From UBA9676 sp963730065 (GTDB taxonomy: Bacteria; Actinomycetota; Actinomycetes; Streptosporangiales; Streptosporangiaceae), in NCBI GenBank assembly GCA_963730065.1, contig CAVSQL010000032.1:124001-188000 (forward strand): 64,000 bases of DNA. Direction: 5' to 3'. The position numbers were made by a program, and so were the translations under genes. Position 1 is the first letter of the stretch, and each line of letters begins with the position of its first letter. The notes below the pieces were generated by a model. The model did no database searches and had not been told where the DNA came from. It saw nothing but the letters and a program-made list of their open reading frames with translations. Below are positions 58,147 through 64,000 of the stretch, in pieces.

Positions 58147-58986
58147 ATGGCGAAGTTCACCGCCGCGGATGTGAAGCGGCTACGCGACGCGACAGCCGCG
58201 GGGTTCGTCGACTGCAAGAACGCCCTTGGGGAGGCCGACGGGGACTTCGACGCCGCGGTCGAGATCCTCCGCGTGAAGGGCGTCAAGGACGTCGGGAAGC
58301 GGGCCGGCCGGACCGCGAGCAACGGGCTGGTGACCGCGCTGCTGGACGGCACCAGCGCGGGGATCCTCATTGAGCTGAACTGTGAGACCGACTTCGTGGC
58401 CAAGACCGAGCTTTTCCAGCAGGTGGCGGCGGACATCGCGGCCACCGCGCTAGCGCGCCGGCCCGTTGACCGGCTGTCGCTGCTGGGGCTAGAGGTCCGG
58501 CCCGGCACGACGGCCCAGCAGCTCATCGAGGAGGCGGGAGCCTCGCTCAAGGAGAAGCTGGAGCTCGGCCGGTATGCCCTGCTCGAAGGCGGCTACGTGG
58601 CCAGGTACCTGCACCAGTCCGATCGCTCCCTGCCGCCGACCCTGGGTGTGCTCGTCCAACTGGGCGCGCCGGCCGAGGAGACGGGCAAGGACGTCGCCCA
58701 GCAGGTGGCAGCGATGCGACCGCAGTATGTGACCCGCGACCAGGTGCCCGCCGACGTGGTCGAGCATGAGCGGCGCATCGCGGAGCAGATCACCCGCGAG
58801 GAAGGCAAGCCCGAGCAGGCGATCGGCAAGATCGTCGAGGGCAGGCTGGGTGCGTTCTTCAAGGACGTCGTGCTGACCGAGCAGGCATTTGTGAAGGACC
58901 CGAAGAAGACCATCAGGCAGGTCCTGTCGGAGCAGGGCGTCACCGTCACGGCGTTCGTCCGGTTCCAGGTGGGCCAGGCCGGCTGA
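58147..58986 (+). CDS. tsf: Elongation factor Ts
   Basis: A 279-residue EF-Ts that exchanges GDP on EF-Tu. The N-terminal UBA-like part is FTAADVKRLRDATAAGFVDCKNAL; the EF-Tu contact TDFVAK motif is in ELNCETDFVAKTELFQ; GKIVEGRLGAFFKDVVLTEQ is near the C-terminus. ATG at 58147 is supported by GAGAGAAGAGG. It is followed by a GC palindrome and then frr, with no pyrH between, unlike most bacteria. Confidence 0.97.
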   Translation: MAKFTAADVKRLRDATAAGFVDCKNALGEADGDFDAAVEILRVKGVKDVGKRAGRTASNGLVTALLDGTSAGILIELNCETDFVAKTELFQQVAADIAATALARRPVDRLSLLGLEVRPGTTAQQLIEEAGASLKEKLELGRYALLEGGYVARYLHQSDRSLPPTLGVLVQLGAPAEETGKDVAQQVAAMRPQYVTRDQVPADVVEHERRIAEQITREEGKPEQAIGKIVEGRLGAFFKDVVLTEQAFVKDPKKTIRQVLSEQGVTVTAFVRFQVGQAG

Positions 58987-59013
58987 GGGAGTCCCGCGCC
59001 GCGGCCCGCTCAG

Positions 59014-59035
59014 CGGCCCGCGGGCCCGCGGGCCG
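59014..59035. terminator. 22-bp perfect GC palindrome after tsf
   Basis: CGGCCCGCGGG is followed directly by its reverse complement, giving an 11-bp arm palindrome 28 bases after the tsf stop. It could terminate or attenuate the rpsB-tsf transcript before frr. Confidence 0.55.
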
Positions 59036-59151
59036 ACACGCGGCTTGCCTGTTGGTGTCTTCGCCGAGGCGGAGAGGGGTAACGTCGTGCGGACGGCGCG
59101 TAAACAGCAGGCACATGCGGGCGGGCCTGCCAGGGACCGACGGGAGCCACA

Positions 59152-59709
59152 GTGATAGACGAGATTCTCTTCGGGGCCGAGGAGAAGATGGAGAAGGCCG
59201 TCGCGGTCGCCAAGGAGGAGTTCGGCGTCATCCGGACCGGCCGCGCCCACCCGGCCATGTTCAGCAAGATCACGGCCGAGTACTACGGCACCCAGACCCC
59301 GGTCAACCAGCTGGCGTCGTTCCACATCCCCGAGCCGCGGATGGTGGTGGTACAGCCATTCGACAAGTCGTCGCTGGGCGCGATCGAAAAGGCGATCCGC
59401 AACAGTGACCTCGGGGTGAACCCGGCGAACGACGGTGTCATCATCCGGGTGGTCTTCCCCGAGCTCTCCGAGGAGCGCAGGCGGGAGTACATCAAGGTCG
59501 CGCGGCACAAGGCGGAGGATGGCCGGGTGGCGATCCGCAACATCCGCCGGAACACCAAGGACTCGCTGGACAAGCTGGTCAAGAGCGGGGAAGCGGGCGA
59601 GGACGAGGTCCACCGGGCGGAGCGGGAACTCGACGATCTCACTCACACCTACGTGGGGCAGGTAGACGAGCTGCTCAAGCACAAGGAATCCGAGCTCCTC
59701 GAGGTCTGA
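59152..59709 (+). CDS. frr: Ribosome recycling factor
   Basis: A 185-residue RRF that splits post-termination ribosomes with EF-G. The tRNA-mimic helices include FGVIRTGRAHPAMFSKITAEYYG, PVNQLASFHIPEPRMVVVQP, NDGVIIRVVFPELSEERRRE and KVARHKAEDGRVAIRNIRRN. GTG at 59152 follows GGGAGCC. cdsA starts one base after its stop, so the two are coupled. Confidence 0.97.
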   Translation: MIDEILFGAEEKMEKAVAVAKEEFGVIRTGRAHPAMFSKITAEYYGTQTPVNQLASFHIPEPRMVVVQPFDKSSLGAIEKAIRNSDLGVNPANDGVIIRVVFPELSEERRREYIKVARHKAEDGRVAIRNIRRNTKDSLDKLVKSGEAGEDEVHRAERELDDLTHTYVGQVDELLKHKESELLEV

Positions 59710-59710
59710 G

Positions 59711-60598
59711 GTGCCAGCGGACGGAGCTGCCGACTCGGCGGAGGCGGGAAAGGACAGCACCACCGGTGCCCGGCCCCCCGCCCGGGCCGGCCGGAACCTG
59801 CCGGCCGCAGTGGGAGTGGGGCTGCTGCTCGGCGGTCTCGCCATAGTCACCCTGTTCACGGTGAAGGCCACCTTCCTCGTCTACGTGGCCGCCGCCGTCG
59901 GGATCGCCCTGTGGGAGCTGTCCCGGGCCCTCGCGACCCGGGACATCCGCCTGCCGGTGGTGCCCGTGGCCGCGGGCAGCGTCGCGGCGATCGTGCTGGC
60001 GTACTGGTGGGACGGCCGTGCGCTGGTGGCGTGCCTGGCCTTGACCATGATCGCGATCATGGCCTGGCGCCTGCCGGGCGGCACAGCCGGCTACCTGCGG
60101 GATGTGACCGCTGGCGCCTTCGCGCTCGGCTACCTGCCGCTGATGGCCAGCTTCGTCGCGCTCATGCTCGCCGCGCCCGACGGGTCACGGCGCGTCCTGG
60201 TCTTCCTCATCCTGGTCGTGTGCAGCGACGTCGGCGGCTACGTCACCGGCATCCTCATCGGGCGCCACCTGATGGTGCCGGTGATCAGCCCGAAGAAGAC
60301 CTGGGAGGGGTTCGCGGGCTCGGCGCTGGCCTGCGCCGCGGCCGGTGCCATCATGCTGCCGCTCCTGCTGCACGGGGCGGCCTGGCAAGGGCTCCTGGTG
60401 GGCGTGGCCGCGCTCCTGGGGGCCACCCTCGGGGATCTCACCGAATCGATGATCAAGCGGGACCTGGAGATCAAGGACATGGGAACGGTCCTGCCCGGCC
60501 ACGGCGGCGTCCTCGACCGGCTCGACTCGCTGGCGCTCGCCGCGCCGGTGGTGTGGCTGCTCCTGCTCGTCTTCGTGCCGGTGGCCGGCACCCACTGA
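59711..60598 (+). CDS. cdsA: Phosphatidate cytidylyltransferase
   Basis: A 295-residue integral membrane enzyme that makes CDP-diacylglycerol from phosphatidic acid and CTP. About seven to eight hydrophobic helices follow a ~30-residue hydrophilic start. The family signature near the C-terminus is LGDLTESMIKRDLEIKDMG followed by LPGHGGVLDRLDSL; the middle motif SPKKTWEGFAGS is also present. It uses the product of the plsC pathway encoded at 24 kb. GTG at 59711 is one base after frr. Confidence 0.96.
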   Translation: MPADGAADSAEAGKDSTTGARPPARAGRNLPAAVGVGLLLGGLAIVTLFTVKATFLVYVAAAVGIALWELSRALATRDIRLPVVPVAAGSVAAIVLAYWWDGRALVACLALTMIAIMAWRLPGGTAGYLRDVTAGAFALGYLPLMASFVALMLAAPDGSRRVLVFLILVVCSDVGGYVTGILIGRHLMVPVISPKKTWEGFAGSALACAAAGAIMLPLLLHGAAWQGLLVGVAALLGATLGDLTESMIKRDLEIKDMGTVLPGHGGVLDRLDSLALAAPVVWLLLLVFVPVAGTH

Positions 60599-60707
60599 CG
60601 GGCGGTCACAAGAGTACCTCTGGCCCATCGTGTGGCGTTTGGGACACCCATCCATGGGGAGATGCCGGGCGTCATTCACCGTTCGGGGGGATGGGAGCCG
60701 CGAGCAG

Positions 60708-60881
60708 ATGTTCAGACGGCCGGTAAGCATCGTCTTTCTCATCTACATCATCATTGGCATCGTGGTGGCGTGGACCAGCGGCTACATCACCGTTGGCCTG
60801 GTCAAGGGCGTTCTCTCCGCACTGCTGGCGATATTCCTCTGGTTCCTGCCGCTGCTCGGGGTGAGCCTCCACCTGCACTAG
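60708..60881 (+). CDS. Small membrane protein (57 aa)
   Basis: A 57-residue protein starting FRRPVSIVFLIYIIIGIVVA, with a second hydrophobic stretch GVLSALLAIFLWFLPLLGVS. Two membrane helices with a short polar turn (WTSGYITVGLVK) are likely. Similar small proteins of this type are common in actinomycetes and of unknown function. GAGCAG is close to the ATG; the frame stays open further upstream to 60630 but without membrane character. Confidence 0.62.
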   Translation: MFRRPVSIVFLIYIIIGIVVAWTSGYITVGLVKGVLSALLAIFLWFLPLLGVSLHLH

Positions 60882-60915
60882 GCGGGCCGGGGCAGCCGGA
60901 CGGCCTGCGGGAGCG

Positions 60916-62040
60916 TCAGCGGCCAACCACCCAGCTGCGGCGCTGCGCGGCGAGCTGATTGATCAGGCTGGTGGCACCGCGCTCCTTGGCCAGCTGCCGC
61001 TCCCGTTCGGTGATCGGCAGGATCCAGAGCCACCGGACCGGTTCGGAGGCGAAGGAGAACCCGGACAGGTCGGGCACGTCGGGACCGATCAGCTGGCCGG
61101 GGTCGTCGAGCAGGAGCACTCCCTCGTTGCCCCCGCCCAGGGGGAAGGTGGCGGGCTCGTGGTACCAGCGGATGCTGTGGCCGGCCCCGAACCACGTGAC
61201 GGCCCGCCACGGGTACTGGGCCAGCCACAGGAAGATGCGGGCGACCTCCGGGCTGGGCATGGTGGTGGCGATGGCCAGCTCGATCCGCGCGCAACCGCTG
61301 GGATCCTCCATCACCTGCTCGACCACGGGCATCCGCTGGCAGCTCATGCCGACCGTGGAGAGCACGGCATAGGGCCGCTGGTCGGTGGCCGGGCGCTCGG
61401 AGACTCCCACCACGGGCTGCTTGCCGCCGCCGACGTCCCAGTACCGCGCGCCGGGCCCCAGCCGGGCCAGCAGGTGGCCCAGCATGGACTGCTGGAAGCC
61501 CGCCCACGAATCCTCGCGCTGGCGCCACCGCCAGAACGTCGTGGCCCGGTCGGCCCGCGGCCCCAGCCCCTCCATGGCGTCATCGAGGGACCAGCCGAAC
61601 GGGCTCTGGCCCATGACGTCCCGGCTGTAACCGGGCATTCCCCGGGACATGTCGGACCATCCTGGGATGACGGCCAGGAGCTGCCCGCCCTCGATGATGG
61701 CGACCCCGTCGCCTTCCTCGAACCACAGGGCGCGCAGGGCCCGGGCGTCGATGGGTGGCCGGCCGCCAGGATGCTTGGTGTGGCCCGCGGGCATGAGCGG
61801 CGCCCGGCCGGCGTTGAGCCGTGACAGATCGGTGCTCGTGGGCGCCTGCTGATGGTTGGCGATCCACGCGGCACCCACGATGGCGTCGGCGTCGTGCAGG
61901 TAGGCGGCGGTCGTGGCCCCGTCGTACTCGACCACCACGCGGCGGCTGCCGTAGGGGCTCTCACTGTCCAGCAGGATTCCCGGCTGCCCGGCGGGCGTGG
62001 CCAGCCGTGAGCCGCCCGCACCCCTGCGCAACGTTGCCAT
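60916..62040 (-). CDS. Suppressor of fused (SUFU)-like domain protein
   Basis: A 374-residue protein. The C-terminal ~190 residues match the bacterial SUFU family: CARIELAIATTMPSPEVARI, FLWLAQYPWRAVTWFGAGHS, IRWYHEPATFPLGGGNEGVL and LWILPITERERQLAKERGA followed by a final Leu-rich helix. The N-terminal part contains LDSESPYGSRRVVVEYDGAT and a second conserved block around ALWFEEGDGVAIIEGGQLLAV. In animals SUFU regulates Hedgehog signalling; bacterial members are often immunity proteins or of unknown function. No toxin gene was recognised next to it. ATG at 62040 is chosen; the frame extends to 62154 across the rlmN promoter. Confidence 0.75.
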   Translation of the reverse strand: MATLRRGAGGSRLATPAGQPGILLDSESPYGSRRVVVEYDGATTAAYLHDADAIVGAAWIANHQQAPTSTDLSRLNAGRAPLMPAGHTKHPGGRPPIDARALRALWFEEGDGVAIIEGGQLLAVIPGWSDMSRGMPGYSRDVMGQSPFGWSLDDAMEGLGPRADRATTFWRWRQREDSWAGFQQSMLGHLLARLGPGARYWDVGGGKQPVVGVSERPATDQRPYAVLSTVGMSCQRMPVVEQVMEDPSGCARIELAIATTMPSPEVARIFLWLAQYPWRAVTWFGAGHSIRWYHEPATFPLGGGNEGVLLLDDPGQLIGPDVPDLSGFSFASEPVRWLWILPITERERQLAKERGATSLINQLAAQRRSWVVGR

Positions 62041-62143
62041 AGGCGGCAATCTACTGACTGGCCGCAGGTCATGAATGCGTGCGAGCAGATATTCTTCAGG
62101 TTGTCGCGCCAGCGCCCAGAGTCGACACCCAAACGGAGCATCG

Positions 62144-63286
62144 TTGCCCGGCACCCGAACCCGGCCGCCACGCCACCTCGCCGACCTCGACCCATCCGCT
62201 CGCCGGGCGGCCGTCGCCGAACTGGGCGGCGAGCCCTTCCGGGGCGACCAGCTCGCCCGCCACTATTTCGCCCGGCTGACCGACGACCCGGACGAGATGA
62301 CCGATCTGCCCGCGGCTTCCCGCGCTGAGCTCGCGGCCGCGCTGCTGCCCCGGCTGCTCACCGCCGAGCGCGAGCAGTCCTGCGACCGCGGGATGACCCG
62401 TAAGACCCTGTGGCGCACGTTCGACGGCGCCTATGTGGAGTCGGTCCTCATGCGCTACCCGGGGCGCGTCACCATGTGCGTGTCATCGCAGGCCGGCTGC
62501 GGGATGGCCTGCCCGTTCTGCGCCACCGGCCAGGCCGGGCTGACCAGGAACCTGTCCGCGGCCGAGATCGTCGCCCAGGTGGTCGCGGGGGCGCGGGCGC
62601 TCGCCCGGGGCGAGGTTCCCGGCGGGCCCGGCCGGGTCTCCAACGTGGTGTTCATGGGTATGGGCGAGCCGCTGGCGAACTACCCCCAGCTCGTCACCGC
62701 TTTGCGCCGGCTCACCGAGCCGGTGCCCGACGGGCTGGGCCTCTCCCAGCGGTCGGTCACCGTCTCCACGGTCGGCCTGGTCCCGGCCATCCGGCGGCTC
62801 ACCGCCGAGCGGCTCGCGGTCACCCTGGCGGTGTCGCTGCACGCGCCGGACGATGAGCTGCGCGATGAGCTGGTGCCGATCAACAAGCGGTGGAAGGTGG
62901 CCGAGGTACTGGGCGCCGCCTGGGAGTACACGGACGCCACCGGCCGCCGGGTTTCGGTCGAGTACGCGATGATCGGAGACGTCAACGACCAGCCCTGGCG
63001 GGCTGAGGCGCTGGCGCGGCTGCTCACCGGCCGGCTGGCCCACGTCAACCTGATCCCGCTCAACCCGACGCCGGGCTCGCGGTGGACCGCCTCCACACCG
63101 GCCGCGACCCAGGACTTCGTGGCCGCCCTGGAGGCCCACCGCATACCGGTGACGGTGCGTGATACCCGTGGCCGCGAGATCGACGGAGCGTGCGGCCAGC
63201 TGGCGGCGAAGAATATGCCTAACGCTGGCCGCCCGGTACTCACGCTCGCACCGCCGGTGCCGGCGCCGGGGATCACCGACCAGTAG
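62144..63286 (+). CDS. rlmN: 23S rRNA (adenine-2503-C2)-methyltransferase RlmN
   Basis: A 380-residue radical-SAM enzyme that methylates A2503 of 23S rRNA and A37 of some tRNAs. The cluster motif is CGMACPFCATGQ (CX3CX2C). SNVVFMGMGEPLANYPQLV, VSTVGLVPAIRRL, AVSLHAPDDELRDELVPINK and VNLIPLNPTPGS follow, and the methyl-carrying Cys is in REIDGACGQLA. The start is uncertain: TTG at 62144 has GGAG five bases upstream and gives PGTRTRPPRHLADL; ATG at 62075 is in frame but encodes an unlikely N-terminus. It is divergent from the SUFU-like gene. Confidence 0.94.
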   Translation: MPGTRTRPPRHLADLDPSARRAAVAELGGEPFRGDQLARHYFARLTDDPDEMTDLPAASRAELAAALLPRLLTAEREQSCDRGMTRKTLWRTFDGAYVESVLMRYPGRVTMCVSSQAGCGMACPFCATGQAGLTRNLSAAEIVAQVVAGARALARGEVPGGPGRVSNVVFMGMGEPLANYPQLVTALRRLTEPVPDGLGLSQRSVTVSTVGLVPAIRRLTAERLAVTLAVSLHAPDDELRDELVPINKRWKVAEVLGAAWEYTDATGRRVSVEYAMIGDVNDQPWRAEALARLLTGRLAHVNLIPLNPTPGSRWTASTPAATQDFVAALEAHRIPVTVRDTRGREIDGACGQLAAKNMPNAGRPVLTLAPPVPAPGITDQ

Positions 63287-63289
63287 CGT
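63284..63289 (+). promoter_or_regulatory. Candidate -10 box overlapping the rlmN stop codon
   Basis: TAGCGT begins with the rlmN TAG stop and is followed after eight bases by the ATG of the acyltransferase gene, giving a leaderless-type promoter. Confidence 0.45.
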
Positions 63290-63297
63290 GGTCGGTC

Positions 63298-63981
63298 ATG
63301 TCCGGCAAGAACGCCTTCGCGCGGGCCAGCCGCCGTGCTGGCCGCGCAGTGGCCTGGCCGCTGGTGTACGGGCTCTGGCGGGGTGCCGAGCGGGCGGGAA
63401 CGATCACCCCGGGCACACCGGGCGCGCGCGCGTTCGCGTCGTTCGGCCCGGGCTCGGTGATCGGCTTTCCTCCCGGCGCCCTGTACGGCCAGCGCTGGAT
63501 CGCGGTCGGCGCCGACACGATGATCGCTGCCCACGTCAGCCTGAGTGCCGGGATGGTCCCCGGGCACGACCTGGGAGACCAGCCGCCGGTGCTGCGGATC
63601 GGTGACCGCTGCGTGATCGGCCGGGGCAGCCACATCGTCGCCCATCACTCCATCGTGGTCGGGGACGATGTCTTCACCGGCCCCAACATCTACATCACCG
63701 ACCAGAACCACGCGTACGCCGACCCCGACGTCCCGATCGGGCGGCAGTGGCCGAGCAACACCGCGGTGTCCATCGGCGCCGGGAGCTGGCTCGGCGCGGG
63801 GGTGATCGTGCTTCCCGGCGCGTGCATCGGGCGGAACGTGGTGGTCGCCGCCGGCTCGGTGGTCCGTGGCCAGGTGCCGGACCGGTGCGTCATCGCCGGG
63901 GTGCCCGCCAAGGTCGTCCGCGAGTACGTGACCGGTAACGGGTGGTCACGACCTACGCCGATAACCGGCGATCATGGCTGA
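63298..63981 (+). CDS. Hexapeptide-repeat (left-handed beta-helix) acyltransferase
   Basis: A 227-residue protein of the maltose/galactoside O-acetyltransferase-like LbH group. After a basic N-terminus (ASRRAGRAVAWPLVYGLWRG), hexapeptide turns run from about residue 95: VLRIGDRCVIGRGSHIVAHH, SIVVGDDVFTGPNIYITDQN, then AVSIGAGSWLGAGVIVLPGA, CIGRNVVVAAGSVVRGQVPD and the closing VIAGVPAKVVREYV. The DQNHAYADPDVPIGRQ loop with His matches the catalytic His of these enzymes. They transfer acetyl or other acyl groups to sugars or nucleotide-sugars; the acceptor is unknown. It ends 19 bases before the window end. Confidence 0.85.
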   Translation: MSGKNAFARASRRAGRAVAWPLVYGLWRGAERAGTITPGTPGARAFASFGPGSVIGFPPGALYGQRWIAVGADTMIAAHVSLSAGMVPGHDLGDQPPVLRIGDRCVIGRGSHIVAHHSIVVGDDVFTGPNIYITDQNHAYADPDVPIGRQWPSNTAVSIGAGSWLGAGVIVLPGACIGRNVVVAAGSVVRGQVPDRCVIAGVPAKVVREYVTGNGWSRPTPITGDHG

Positions 63982-64000
63982 TCGGCCAGAAAATGGCCGC

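Noticed and set aside
1..64000. tRNA, rRNA, SRP RNA or riboswitch genes
   Set aside because: I checked the intergenic gaps for cloverleaf ends, TTCGA-type T-arms and known leader motifs and saw none that I could support; a covariance-model scan would settle it.
1..64000. A biosynthetic gene cluster or a defence island
   Set aside because: No polyketide, peptide or terpene synthase, no restriction-modification, toxin-antitoxin or known defence modules; isolated AAC(2')-like, DUF574 and SUFU-like genes do not form a cluster.

Overview
The window is about 64 kb of very GC-rich chromosome from a filamentous-type actinomycete, most likely Streptosporangiales or a close relative. That placement is an inference from gene order and protein families: NdgR-leuCD, the mutM-smc-ftsY-glnB-glnD-ffh-rpsP-trmD-rplS-lepB-rnhB block, a DUF574 methyltransferase, and CofC/FbiD plus a deazaflavin-dependent nitroreductase, which point to coenzyme F420. 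It reads as core chromosome. I see no prophage, plasmid, CRISPR array, tRNA or rRNA.

Layout. 1-8 kb holds single accessory genes: an FtsX-like permease cut by the window edge, an F420-type nitroreductase, an AAC(2')-like acetyltransferase, a cupin, a GNAT, class II DAHP synthase, a DUF574 methyltransferase, a VOC protein and a universal stress protein. 8-13 kb is a translationally coupled glucosidase-GlgX pair for alpha-glucan breakdown. 13-18.4 kb has a YbaK deacylase, a pirin, an AhpD-like protein and the three-gene proton-translocating transhydrogenase. 18.6-21.6 kb is ndgR divergent from leuC-leuD, with a palindromic operator between; leuC carries a frameshift. 21.6-25 kb on the minus strand is plsC-gpsA-ddl plus a small cold-shock-like gene. 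25-27.2 kb has cofC/fbiD, an AsnC-type ligand domain and a membrane-anchored CBM2-like protein.

27.2-60.6 kb is information processing and envelope biogenesis: rpmB, recG, coaD, DUF177, rpmF, rnc, mutM, smc, ftsY, glnB, glnD, ffh, the rpsP-khpA-rimM-trmD-rplS-lepB-lepB-rnhB-DUF2469 block, a hemerythrin, yraN-yifB-dprA, xerC, rpsB-tsf-frr-cdsA. 60.7-64 kb has a small membrane protein, a suppressor-of-fused-like protein, rlmN and a hexapeptide acyltransferase.

I did not find a clearly new multi-gene system. The unusual signals are: a MITE-like element with 22-bp inverted repeats wedged between the rnc stop and the mutM start; in-frame 18/24-bp tandem repeats in the tails of several housekeeping proteins (S16, Smc, RNase HII, XerC, S2); apparent frameshifts in leuC and in the rpsB tail; a recurrent -10 box placed 6-8 nt before the start codon, suggesting leaderless mRNAs; CTG as the probable start codon of ddl, rimM and possibly glnD; strong hairpins just before rpsB and rplS; and the absence of genes normally found at these positions (pyrH, rsmD, amtB and a DAK-type phosphatase).
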